Position numbers and translations under genes: made by a program
Notes under the pieces: model-generated
What the model was told of the DNA's origin: nothing
Seen by the model: only the letters and a program-made list of their open reading frames with translations
Databases searched by the model: none
Shown here: piece after piece, positions 25,527 to 33,457 of the stretch
Position numbering within the stretch: the first letter of the stretch is position 1
How the letters are laid out: each line of letters opens with the position of its first letter
Assembly: GCA_023397505.1 (NCBI GenBank)
Contig: JAEWUC010000003.1
Location: 186,001 to 250,000, forward strand
Direction of reading: 5' to 3'
DNA length: 64,000 nt
Source of the DNA: Bacteroidota bacterium
Lineage (GTDB): Bacteria > Bacteroidota > Ignavibacteria > Ignavibacteriales > Melioribacteraceae

Positions 25527-25625
25527 AGTTTATTGAAAACGAAAGAGACGCTTATAAGCGTCTCTTTTTATTTCATCTATATTTTCTTTATCAAATCCGC
25601 CATTTCGATTGCGTTTAAAGCCGCA
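25522..25625. repeat. ribH 3' end and terminator, intact copy (copy A)
   Basis: The resident copy of the block duplicated at 22947-23049. It holds the last 15 codons of ribH, its stop, the palindromic terminator and the ATAACAG edge. Confidence 0.85.
25542..25572 (-). terminator. ribH terminator
   Basis: A perfect 26-bp palindrome at 25542-25567 around AGACGCTTATAAGCGTCT, with TTTCGTTTT on the minus-strand 3' side. It ends the rib operon. Its diverged copy at about 22966-22992 has two mismatches in the stem. Confidence 0.85.
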
Positions 25626-26041
25626 TCCCAACCTTTGTTTCCGGCTTTCGTACCGGCTCGTTCAATTGCCTGCTCTATAGAGTCCGAAGTGATAATTCCG
25701 AATATTACAGGTACGCCGGTTTCCATTCCAACGTGTGCAATGCCTTTGGATACTTCTGCCGCAATATAATCGAAATGCGGAGTACCCCCGCGAATAACCG
25801 CGCCGAGACAAATTACAGCGTCATATTTTTTTGATTGCGCGAGTTTCTTTGCAGCCAACGGAATTTCGAACGAACCCGGCACATAAACTACCGATATTTC
25901 GTTCTCGTTTGCACCGTGGCGCGCCAAACAATCAAATGCGCCGCCGAGCAGACTTTTAGAAATCATTTCATTAAAACGCGAAACAACTATTCCGAATTTT
26001 TTACCTTCGGCGTTTAACATGCCTTCAATTACTTTTGCCAT
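25577..26041 (-). CDS. ribH: RibH, lumazine synthase
   Basis: A 154-residue 6,7-dimethyl-8-ribityllumazine synthase, the penultimate enzyme of riboflavin synthesis. Family features: FGIVVSRFNEMISKSLLGGA, the pyrimidine-binding VPGSFEIPLAAKKL, CLGAVIRGGTPHFDYIA and the GVPVIFGIITSDSIEQAIERAG block. Normal length. It is the last gene of the ribD-ribE-ribBA-ribH run, 16 nt after ribBA. Its final 48 nt occur again, diverged, at 23001-23048. Confidence 0.96.
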   Translation of the reverse strand: MAKVIEGMLNAEGKKFGIVVSRFNEMISKSLLGGAFDCLARHGANENEISVVYVPGSFEIPLAAKKLAQSKKYDAVICLGAVIRGGTPHFDYIAAEVSKGIAHVGMETGVPVIFGIITSDSIEQAIERAGTKAGNKGWDAALNAIEMADLIKKI

Positions 26042-26057
26042 TTTATTTATCTCCTTG

Positions 26058-27296
26058 TCAATTCAATTTCGTTGTAACAAAATTTAAGATGTGCCCCATT
26101 TTTTCCTGCTTGGTTTTCAAATATTTTTCATTCGATTTATTCGGAAGAATTTCTATCGACACCCTTTCAACAACTTCGAGATCATAACCTTTCAACCCGA
26201 TAATCTTCTTAGGATTGTTTGTAATAAGTTTTATTCGTTTCAAACCAAGGTCTTTTAATATTTGTGCACCAATTCCATAATCCCGTAGATCAGCTTTAAA
26301 ACCAAGCGCTTCATTCGCTTCAACAGTATCATGACCTTTTTCCTGTAAATCATACGCAAGAATTTTATTAACCAATCCAATGCCGCGTCCTTCCTGACGC
26401 ATGTATAAAACTACTCCTCTTCCTTCCTGTTCAATCATTTGAAGCGCGGCGGCAAGCTGATCACCGCAGTCGCAGCGAAGTGAACCGAATACATCACCCG
26501 TTAAACATTCGGAATGCACACGCACGAGAACCGGTTCGTCGGTATTCAGATCTCCTTTAACTATCGCCAGAGGATTATCATTCGTATCTAAAATATTTTC
26601 ATAAAGATGAAGTTTGAAATCGCCATACTTTGAAGGCAAATTTATTTCAACTTTTTTTCGAATAAGATTCTCTTTCTTCCTTCTGTACTCAATCAAATCG
26701 GCGATTGTAATAATTTTTAAATTATGTTTTTTTGCAAAACCAATTATAGAAGGAGTGCGGGCCATTGATCCGTCCTCATCCATCATTTCGCAAAGAATAC
26801 CGGAAGGTTTTAAACCGGCGAGTTTTGCAAGATCAACAACAGCTTCGGTATGCCCGGCACGTTTTAGAACGCCGCCGTTATCGGCAATTAACGGAAAAAT
26901 ATGCCCAGGGCGTGCGAAGTCATTTGGCTTTGCTTTATCATTGACAACCGCTTTTATAGTTGTCGCGCGGTCGGAGGCAGAAACACCAGTTGTCGTTCCT
27001 TTGAGATAATCTATTGAAACGGTAAAATGCGTTTGATGAAGCGCCGTATTTTTTTCAACCATTAATTGTAAATCAAGTTCGTGCGCACGCTCTTCTGTAA
27101 CGGCAATACACAAAATACCGCGAGCTTCGCGAGTAATAAAATTAACATGCTTCGGTGTAACGAGTTCCGACGCCATAATAATATCGCCTTCGTTTTCACG
27201 GTCGGCATCATCAAGAACAATAAGCATTTTACCTTGTTTGAAATCTTCGATTGCTTCTTCGATTGTATTCATTTTAAAACTATTATTATCACTCAT
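26058..27296 (-). CDS. ribBA: RibBA, DHBP synthase / GTP cyclohydrolase II
   Basis: A 412-residue bifunctional enzyme. Residues about 10-210 are 3,4-dihydroxy-2-butanone-4-phosphate synthase (VLDDADRENEGDIIMASE, RPGHIFPLIADNGGVLKRAG, GHTEAVVDLAKLAG). Residues about 215-412 are GTP cyclohydrolase II, with the zinc site CLTGDVFGSLRCDCGDQL and YMRQEGRGIGLVNKI. Both active sites look complete. It supplies both early precursors of riboflavin. It follows ribE by 1 nt, so the two are translationally linked. Confidence 0.96.
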   Translation of the reverse strand: MSDNNSFKMNTIEEAIEDFKQGKMLIVLDDADRENEGDIIMASELVTPKHVNFITREARGILCIAVTEERAHELDLQLMVEKNTALHQTHFTVSIDYLKGTTTGVSASDRATTIKAVVNDKAKPNDFARPGHIFPLIADNGGVLKRAGHTEAVVDLAKLAGLKPSGILCEMMDEDGSMARTPSIIGFAKKHNLKIITIADLIEYRRKKENLIRKKVEINLPSKYGDFKLHLYENILDTNDNPLAIVKGDLNTDEPVLVRVHSECLTGDVFGSLRCDCGDQLAAALQMIEQEGRGVVLYMRQEGRGIGLVNKILAYDLQEKGHDTVEANEALGFKADLRDYGIGAQILKDLGLKRIKLITNNPKKIIGLKGYDLEVVERVSIEILPNKSNEKYLKTKQEKMGHILNFVTTKLN

Positions 27297-27297
27297 T

Positions 27298-27939
27298 TTA
27301 ATATCCTAATTTCTTAAACCAAGTATCGGTAAATCTATTATCTTCTTTTCCGGTATTCATCAAAAGTTTTTCAACATATTTTGCGATTACATCGGTTTCT
27401 ATATTTACTTTACTTCCGGTTTGTTTGTTCTTTAATATAGTATTATTCCATGTATGCGGAATAATCGATAATCCGCAAACATTGTTTTCTATTTTTGCAA
27501 CGGTTAAACTAATTCCGTCAACAGCAATTGAACCTTCATCAATTATGTATTTCTTTAATTCATTTGGAACATTAATCTCGATGTAAAAATTATCGCCAAG
27601 TTTCGAAATATTTTTTATGCTTCCGATTCCGTTAACATGACCTTGCACCAGATGACCGCCCAAACGATCCGATAAACGCACGGCTCTTTCCAGGTTTACT
27701 TCTTCATTAATCCTAAAATCTTGAAGTGTAGTTTTAGTTAAGGTTACTCCAACGGCTTCACACTCAAATCCATTTGAATCAACGTTAACGGCGGTTAAAC
27801 ATATTCCGTTAACGGCGATTGAATCATCAACTTTCAAGTCATCGAGAATTTTTCGTGCGGATATTTTTAGTCTTTTACCGCCCGGTATAACCGAAATTGA
27901 TGTTATTTTTCCTGTTTCTTCTATTAGTCCCGTAAACAT
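27298..27939 (-). CDS. ribE: Riboflavin synthase alpha subunit
   Basis: A 213-residue riboflavin synthase with the expected internal duplication. MFTGLIEETGKI opens lumazine-binding domain 1, with SIAVNGICLTAV in it. GHLVQGHVNGIGSI opens domain 2, with SIAVDGISLTVA in it. It dismutates two lumazine molecules to riboflavin. The start at 27939 is the family start (MFTGLIEE). A 119-nt gap upstream separates it from the ribD-like deaminase gene and contains no sign of a missing reductase domain. Confidence 0.95.
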   Translation of the reverse strand: MFTGLIEETGKITSISVIPGGKRLKISARKILDDLKVDDSIAVNGICLTAVNVDSNGFECEAVGVTLTKTTLQDFRINEEVNLERAVRLSDRLGGHLVQGHVNGIGSIKNISKLGDNFYIEINVPNELKKYIIDEGSIAVDGISLTVAKIENNVCGLSIIPHTWNNTILKNKQTGSKVNIETDVIAKYVEKLLMNTGKEDNRFTDTWFKKLGY

Positions 27940-28058
27940 GGTGTAAAATTATGAATTCGCGGATTCAAATCATAAGGGGGATAAAATTTAGCAGAACGAA
28001 CGTAGATAATTAGTTCTTCTATTCTCTTTGCTCTTTTCAAATCTTAAACGGCGAAAAA

Positions 28059-28502
28059 TCATTTATTAAATCTTGAGAAGAATTCCTCATTAAGTTTTTT
28101 CCCTTCTTCGGCAAGAATTCCAACAACTACATTTATCCCGGCTTCACGAAGCTGCTCAATTCCTTTCCCGGAAACATTGGGATTCGGATCTACATTACTA
28201 ATTATTACTTCAGCAATTTTCGAATTAATTATCAAAGGTACGCACGGCGGAGTCTGTTTATTAGTATGACAGCAAGGTTCAAGATTGCAGTACATAATTG
28301 CGCCGGATAAATCTTGATTTGCATTTTTTATCGCGTCTGCTTCTGCATGATCACCACCGAATATTTTATGATACCCTTGCGAAATTATTTCTCCATCTTT
28401 AACAATAACGGCACCGACAAGCGGATTTGGAGAAACTTTACCGATTCCTTTTAATGCAAGATCGAAACATAGTTTCATATATTTTTCATGCTGTTCGTTC
28501 AT
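28059..28502 (-). CDS. ribD: RibD deaminase domain only
   Basis: A 147-residue diaminohydroxyphosphoribosylaminopyrimidine deaminase. Zinc motifs are intact: GDHAEADAIKNA (HAE) and NLEPCCHTNKQTPPC (PCxxxxxxPPC). The N-terminus MKLCFDLALKGIGKVSPNPL is typical of RibD. The chain stops at LNEEFFSRFNK, the domain boundary in full-length RibD (about 360 residues). The C-terminal reductase is therefore missing and must be supplied elsewhere. It overlaps the upstream SDR gene by 4 nt. Confidence 0.9.
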   Translation of the reverse strand: MNEQHEKYMKLCFDLALKGIGKVSPNPLVGAVIVKDGEIISQGYHKIFGGDHAEADAIKNANQDLSGAIMYCNLEPCCHTNKQTPPCVPLIINSKIAEVIISNVDPNPNVSGKGIEQLREAGINVVVGILAEEGKKLNEEFFSRFNK

Positions 28503-29383
28503 ATGGAAAATCTTAATGATTCTTTTATCATTTGTTTTAATGAATTCGGATAAATACCGTAAGACTTCATTTTATCATTGTTCATTGATACGTCGGCAAC
28601 TTTGTATAAAGCGCCGCCTTCTTCCATAGTTATCGGCAACAATAAATTTTTATCAAACTTTCCCGCATCACAAAGCAGTTCACCTATTTGATATCGGTTT
28701 ACTCTTTCATCACCGGCAATATTAATCGTTTCGCCTGTTATTTTCTTTTCGATAAAATCTCTAATTATTCGCGCAGTTTCATGAAGCGCTAAAGGAGTGC
28801 GGTATTGATCCGTAAATAATTTTGCCGGTTTCCCTGCTTTCAAACTGTTATATAATCTGTGAAAATTATTCAACGTTCCGCCGAGGCATAAACCTACTTG
28901 CAAAGGGATTCGTAATATTAAATAGTTTTGAAATGTTTCCCGGATTTTTATTTCACCCATTAATTTTGTTTCTGCATAGAGTGAAATAGGAATAAGTTTT
29001 GAATCTTCTTTCAGCATTGAACCGCGGTACCCAGCATAAACTACATCGGTGGATGTGTAAATCATCTTTGAGTTATGCTTTGCGCAAAGTTCTGCAATTG
29101 TCTTTGCAACACTCACGTTCAAATTATAAACATAATCCGGTGAAGCAGCATCTGACCTTTCTGAATTTGAAACTGCTGCTGAATGAATTACTACATCGGG
29201 TTGAAAATCAACGAATGATTTTTCCAGATTTTTCCTGTTTAGTAAATCTAACTGAATTGAATTATAATGAATACAGTTGCCGGGATTTTGGTTGTATTGA
29301 GTCAGTATTTCGTAATGCCTGCTCAATTCTAAATTTAAAAATTGACCAAGCATTCCGCTTCCGCCGGTAATAAAAATTTTCAT
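28499..29383 (-). CDS. RmlD-like SDR (dTDP-4-dehydrorhamnose reductase family)
   Basis: A 294-residue extended short-chain dehydrogenase. The NAD(P) motif GGSGMLGQFL is at about 6-15. VVIHSAAVSNSERSD and the catalytic YAETKLMGE (Tyr, Lys) are present, and NIAGDERVNRYQIGELLC resembles the RmlD C-terminal segment. It could be an RmlD paralogue acting on a nucleotide sugar. No other rhamnose gene is adjacent, so the substrate is open. It is coupled to ribD by a 4-nt overlap. Confidence 0.85.
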   Translation of the reverse strand: MKIFITGGSGMLGQFLNLELSRHYEILTQYNQNPGNCIHYNSIQLDLLNRKNLEKSFVDFQPDVVIHSAAVSNSERSDAASPDYVYNLNVSVAKTIAELCAKHNSKMIYTSTDVVYAGYRGSMLKEDSKLIPISLYAETKLMGEIKIRETFQNYLILRIPLQVGLCLGGTLNNFHRLYNSLKAGKPAKLFTDQYRTPLALHETARIIRDFIEKKITGETINIAGDERVNRYQIGELLCDAGKFDKNLLLPITMEEGGALYKVADVSMNNDKMKSYGIYPNSLKQMIKESLRFSI

Positions 29384-29401
29384 ACAAATCTTTCAAAATA
29401 T

Positions 29402-30271
29402 TTATGGTTCGTTCGGTCTTAGCACCATAATACCGGTTTGCTTTTTATTCCCTTTAATATAATCTGCGAGAGGTTTTTCGGTAATCTGAACTTTATGACC
29501 GACATTTGGCGCATGGAGCAAATGAATCCTTCCGTCATCGGCCCGGTAAGCAATTCCGGTATGGGAGATATCAAGCCCGTCAATATTGGTTGTAATGCCT
29601 ATGATATCGCCGCTCTTAATTCTACTTTCTGCCTTCTGAATTTCAGATTGAGGTATATAGAAATATTTTCTTGAATTAATTTCCTTTTCAATCTTCGCTA
29701 TTTCATCGATATACTTTTTATTGTCTTTCAACCTTTTATAAGAATCCGAATGAGTGCTCATAAAATTAACTTTCAAATTATACGGCACACCGCCTATTTC
29801 TTGTGTAATGTCTTTTCCTATATTCCTTATACTCATATCATAAATCCAATCGGAAAAATAGTGAAGGCGTGAAGGATACTCTTTTAACTCGCCGTTTCTA
29901 TAACGAAGTTTTAATATTTCTTTTTGATAATCTTCAAATGTAGTTCTACCCGCTTTAATACAACGCGCAATCGCCAGCGAACTTTCTAAAAAAGTATAAC
30001 AATCTAGTCCGACAAGGAATAAAACAAGTTTTTCTTTTTTACCTATTTCAAGAGTGTTTGCGGTGTAATCCGTACCGATGAAGCTTTTGCCGATTTCAGT
30101 TACAATTTCATTAATCGGTTTTGATGATAATTTTTTTTCAACAGCAAGACTAAACTTGGACTCGCAAATTTCAACTTCGGATTGACTGTAAATTGCATCT
30201 TCCAAAACACTTTGAGAAAAAACAAAGGATGAAAAAAATAATATAAAGTAGAAAAGTAATTTATTACTCAA
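29402..30271 (-). CDS. DUF1460 exported amidase-like protein
   Basis: A 289-residue exported protein with a signal peptide ending near residue 19 (FVFSQ). DUF1460 is related to NlpC/P60 cysteine peptidases acting on cell-wall amides. Visible markers are FIGTDYTANTLEIG, a candidate catalytic Cys in LVGLDCYTFLESSLAIARC, YPSRLHYFSDWIYD, and the histidine segment LDISHTGIAYRADDGRIHLLH. It overlaps dnaB by 4 nt. A peptidoglycan role is likely from the family but not shown here. Confidence 0.88.
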   Translation of the reverse strand: MSNKLLFYFILFFSSFVFSQSVLEDAIYSQSEVEICESKFSLAVEKKLSSKPINEIVTEIGKSFIGTDYTANTLEIGKKEKLVLFLVGLDCYTFLESSLAIARCIKAGRTTFEDYQKEILKLRYRNGELKEYPSRLHYFSDWIYDMSIRNIGKDITQEIGGVPYNLKVNFMSTHSDSYKRLKDNKKYIDEIAKIEKEINSRKYFYIPQSEIQKAESRIKSGDIIGITTNIDGLDISHTGIAYRADDGRIHLLHAPNVGHKVQITEKPLADYIKGNKKQTGIMVLRPNEP

Positions 30272-31731
30272 AACGGCGGCTCCTCTAAAGCCGGGACTTG
30301 TTCACCGGCAGGTAATTGTTGGCGGAATCTATCGAGGTTTTCAAATCGTGCATAATCTTTTATGAAGCGAAGTTTAACATCACCGATAGGACCGTTTCTG
30401 TGTTTACCGACAATTACTTCGGCAACACCTTCGGTAGATTCACCACCCATCTCCCCGTTTGTGTAGGATGTAATTCCGTAAACTTCCGGACGGTAAAGGA
30501 ACATAACAACGTCGGCGTCTTGTTCAATTGAACCCGATTCGCGCAAATCTGAAAGCATCGGTTTTTTATCGGTACGTGATTCAACAGCGCGGTTTAATTG
30601 TGAAAGTGCGACAACCGGAATATTTAATTCCTTAGCAAGCGCTTTTAATGAACGCGAGATTGTTGAAATTTCTCTTTCGCGGCTTTCCATCGATGACGAT
30701 GAATTAACAAGCTGAAGATAATCCACAATCACAATTCCGATATTTTTTTCATTCTTTAATCTTCTTGCTTTCGCCCGCAATTCAAGAATAGAAATTCCGG
30801 GTGTGTCATCAATATAAATTGGAGCTTTACTAAGTTTACTAATATTGCGTGCAACTTTAGCGCCGTCTTCAGCTTTAAATTTTCCGGTTCTTAGAAGATG
30901 CGCATTAATTTTAACTTCGGCTGAAATTAATCTTGTAACCAATTGAATTGTCGCCATTTCCAAACTGAAAATTCCTACAGGCACACCGTGATCGATTGCC
31001 ATATTCCGCGCTGCCGACATAACGAATGCAGTTTTTCCCATAGAAGGTCGCGCTGCAATTATTACCAAATCGGATTTTTGAAATCCGCCTAAAAGTTCAT
31101 CGAGTTCGAAAAATCCAGTCGGTACTGCAAATGTGGAAACTTTTTTCGCGTGGATAGCTTCGATCAATTCCCATGCTTCTTTAACTGCTTTATCCATCGA
31201 AGTGAAAGATTCTTTTATTCCTTCTTCGGATATTTGAAATATTTTAGCTTCGGCGGAATCGAGTAAATCAAAAACATCCTCGTTGCCTTCATAAGCCATG
31301 TGAGCAATTTCCAAAGAAGCGGAAATCAATTGTCGAAGAATCCATTTTTCCAACACAATGCGGGCATGGTAATCAACATTTGCTGCAGATGAAATATCCT
31401 GCGTAAGTTTTGCAATGTACGCCGCACCGCCGGCTTCATCAACCTTACCGGATTTTTTTAATTCCTCGTAAAGTGAAACAGTATCAATTGGTTCGTCGGC
31501 TTCGTATAGAGATGATATCGCTTCAAAAATAATTTTGTTTTTCTTATCGTAAAATGCATCAGGTTTAAGAACTTCAATAGCTTTCGGCGCTGCATCGTTA
31601 TCAAGTAAAATTGCGCCGATTACAGACATCTCAACTTCCGGAGATGCCGGCGGCTGTTTTGCCGCTGATTTTAATTTATCGAGGTCTAAATTATCCCGTG
31701 TATTTCTTCCGCGAGTTGATTGTTTTGCCAT
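30268..31731 (-). CDS. dnaB: DnaB, replicative DNA helicase
   Basis: A 487-residue hexameric replicative helicase. The N-terminal DnaB domain (EMSVIGAILLDNDAAPKAIE) is at about 33-135. The RecA-like domain carries Walker A ARPSMGKTAF, Walker B IVIVDYLQL, and SQLNRAVESRTDKKPMLSDL near the C-terminal end. Length is normal and no intein or frameshift is visible. The gene begins 1 nt after the uracil-DNA glycosylase stop, an unusual but tight coupling of a replication and a repair gene. Confidence 0.96.
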   Translation of the reverse strand: MAKQSTRGRNTRDNLDLDKLKSAAKQPPASPEVEMSVIGAILLDNDAAPKAIEVLKPDAFYDKKNKIIFEAISSLYEADEPIDTVSLYEELKKSGKVDEAGGAAYIAKLTQDISSAANVDYHARIVLEKWILRQLISASLEIAHMAYEGNEDVFDLLDSAEAKIFQISEEGIKESFTSMDKAVKEAWELIEAIHAKKVSTFAVPTGFFELDELLGGFQKSDLVIIAARPSMGKTAFVMSAARNMAIDHGVPVGIFSLEMATIQLVTRLISAEVKINAHLLRTGKFKAEDGAKVARNISKLSKAPIYIDDTPGISILELRAKARRLKNEKNIGIVIVDYLQLVNSSSSMESREREISTISRSLKALAKELNIPVVALSQLNRAVESRTDKKPMLSDLRESGSIEQDADVVMFLYRPEVYGITSYTNGEMGGESTEGVAEVIVGKHRNGPIGDVKLRFIKDYARFENLDRFRQQLPAGEQVPALEEPPF

Positions 31732-31732
31732 T

Positions 31733-32491
31733 TTAATTTTCTAACAATTCATCATAAAGTTTTTTGAATTTTTGTACATCTTCCCAGCAGCCGCGTTTCC
31801 AATTCGGATTCCTAAGCAATGCCGCCGGATGATATGTTGCCATAACTTTAATACCATTAAACTCATATATATTTTGTCGCAAATCCGACAGAGATAATTT
31901 TTTACCGAGCAAACCGTTCGCTGCTACCCGGCCAAGACAAAGTATTATTTTCGGATTGATTAATTCAATCTGCTTGTGAAGATAAGGAATACAAGTTTCC
32001 ATTTCCACAGGTTGGGGATCTCTATTCCCCGGTGGGCGGCATTTCAAAATATTTGCAATGAAAATATCTTCGCGAGTGAGTTGTATAGCTTTTAAAATAT
32101 CGTTTAATAATTTGCCCGCGCGTCCCACAAACGGTTCGCCCTGCTTGTCCTCATCTGCGCCCGGTGCTTCACCTATAAGCATGCCGTGGGCTTTAGGATT
32201 GCCGACACCGAAAACAAATTTTGTTCTTGTTTTGCCGAGTGTACATTTTTGACAATCACAGATCAAAGAATTTAACTCATCTATTGAAGCAGCTTTTTGA
32301 AACTCCTCTTTGAATAATTCACTGGAGGCATCAACTTCAATTTTTTCCGAAGTATTAATTTTTTGTGCTATCGCCGCCTCCTTAATTTCATTATCAATAT
32401 GCAAATTGAAGTGCTGGTATAAAAGATCGCCAAATATTTCTTTTTGATCTTTAATTGCTTCAACAGCTAATTTATTAAAATCTGAATTCAA
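31733..32491 (-). CDS. Type-4-like uracil-DNA glycosylase
   Basis: A 252-residue Fe-S uracil-DNA glycosylase. After an N-terminal extension of about 75 residues without clear homology, the catalytic domain shows CDCQKCTLGKTR (cluster cysteines), the water-activating loop GEAPGADEDKQGEPFVGRAG, ANILKCRPPGNRDPQPVE with the third cysteine, and CIPYLHKQIELI with the fourth. TYHPAALLRNP carries the leucine/His motif. It removes uracil from DNA in base excision repair. The family 4/5 distinction is tentative. Confidence 0.92.
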   Translation of the reverse strand: MNSDFNKLAVEAIKDQKEIFGDLLYQHFNLHIDNEIKEAAIAQKINTSEKIEVDASSELFKEEFQKAASIDELNSLICDCQKCTLGKTRTKFVFGVGNPKAHGMLIGEAPGADEDKQGEPFVGRAGKLLNDILKAIQLTREDIFIANILKCRPPGNRDPQPVEMETCIPYLHKQIELINPKIILCLGRVAANGLLGKKLSLSDLRQNIYEFNGIKVMATYHPAALLRNPNWKRGCWEDVQKFKKLYDELLEN

Positions 32492-32530
32492 TTTTACCCT
32501 TTGGTCGTTCGCTAAAACATGCTTTGTTTA

Positions 32531-32560
32531 AAAATAAAAACGGAGAATAAGTCTCTCCGC
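32531..32560 (-). terminator. Terminator after rpoZ
   Basis: Minus-strand stem CGGAGA / TCTCCG with a 7-nt loop, followed by TTTTTATTTTTA. It lies 27 nt beyond the rpoZ stop and separates the yicC-gmk-rpoZ group from the glycosylase-dnaB group. Confidence 0.82.
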
Positions 32561-32586
32561 TTTCAAAATATACAAATATTCTTTAA

Positions 32587-32880
32587 CTACTTGTCGTTTT
32601 TATAACGATGTTCAATCCCATCATCAATCAATTCCTTGATCGCCCTAATATGAGGTTTTTCTCTTTTCTCAAATTCGAGCGATAATTTTAATTGTTCGGG
32701 ATTTTCCCTGTCCTCAAATTCTTCTTCGTGTCCTGCGTTCATAGTGCTTACAAGAGAATTGAATTCGAGTTTGATGTCATCGTTGATTTTTCTTGCACGT
32801 TTTGCGGCAACAATAATTGCTTCGTAAAGATTTGGAACTCTTTCCTTAATCTTACCAAGCTCGCGCGGTTGAATAGCCAT
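32587..32880 (-). CDS. rpoZ: RpoZ, RNA polymerase omega subunit
   Basis: A 97-residue omega subunit. The core AIIVAAKRARKINDD is the RpoZ signature, and the position directly after gmk is the classic order. The C-terminal 45 residues (FEDRENPEQLKLSLEFEKRE) form an acidic to mixed-charge tail of the kind found in Bacteroidota-type omega proteins. It promotes assembly of beta-prime into the polymerase. It starts 1 nt after the gmk stop. Confidence 0.9.
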   Translation of the reverse strand: MAIQPRELGKIKERVPNLYEAIIVAAKRARKINDDIKLEFNSLVSTMNAGHEEEFEDRENPEQLKLSLEFEKREKPHIRAIKELIDDGIEHRYKNDK

Positions 32881-32881
32881 T

Positions 32882-33454
32882 TTATTCCTCCTTCGATATT
32901 TCTTTTTCTATTATTCTTTTTACTTCTTCTTTAGCTTCATCAAGATTGATATTGTAAACAACATAATCAAACTGATCCTTAAAACTCAATTCCATTTCCG
33001 CACGTTCAATACGTTTCTTTAAATCTTCTTCTGTCTCGGTCTTTCTATTTATCAACCTATTTTTTAATTCTTCGATGCTTGGCGGAGCTATAAAAATCAA
33101 AACCGCATCCGGGTAAACCTTTTTAATACTGATTGCCCCTTTTACATCAACTTCAAATACAGTAGTTAACCCGTTCCTGCAATTATTATCAATTGTACTT
33201 TTTAAGGTGCCGTAATAATAATCGTAAAACTTTTCCCATTCAACAAATTCGCCGTCGTTAATTTTCTTTTTAAATTCATCTTCCGAAATAAAAAAATAGT
33301 CAACACCGTTTATTTCCGAAGGACGTTTTGCTCTTGTTGTAGCGGAAATTGAAAAAACAAAATCTATATGTTCATCTAATATACTTCTGACAATAGTAGT
33401 TTTGCCTGAACCGCTTGGAGCCGAAAATACTAATAACCGCGCTTTCTTAAACAC
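32882..33454 (-). CDS. gmk: Guanylate kinase
   Basis: A 190-residue GMP kinase. The P-loop APSGSGKTTIV is at about 12-22, SISATTRAKRPSEINGVDYF at about 36-55, and EVDVKGAISIKK with FIAPPSIEELKNRLINR in the usual order. It makes GDP from GMP. It sits 3 nt after yicC and 1 nt before rpoZ in the conserved yicC-gmk-rpoZ string. Confidence 0.96.
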   Translation of the reverse strand: MFKKARLLVFSAPSGSGKTTIVRSILDEHIDFVFSISATTRAKRPSEINGVDYFFISEDEFKKKINDGEFVEWEKFYDYYYGTLKSTIDNNCRNGLTTVFEVDVKGAISIKKVYPDAVLIFIAPPSIEELKNRLINRKTETEEDLKKRIERAEMELSFKDQFDYVVYNINLDEAKEEVKRIIEKEISKEE

Positions 33455-33457
33455 TTT

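Noticed and set aside
25542..25572. Palindrome as a transposon end
   Set aside because: In the intact copy it behaves as the rib operon terminator with a T-rich tail; its duplication is explained by the ribH 3' end as a whole.
21043..25577. CRISPR array or toxin-antitoxin pair in the accessory block
   Set aside because: Repeats occur only twice, are diverged and lie about 1 kb apart, and no small gene pair of toxin-antitoxin size is present.
27940..28058. FMN riboswitch or lost RibD reductase before ribE
   Set aside because: The 119 nt show neither the conserved RFN helices nor any reading frame like the reductase.
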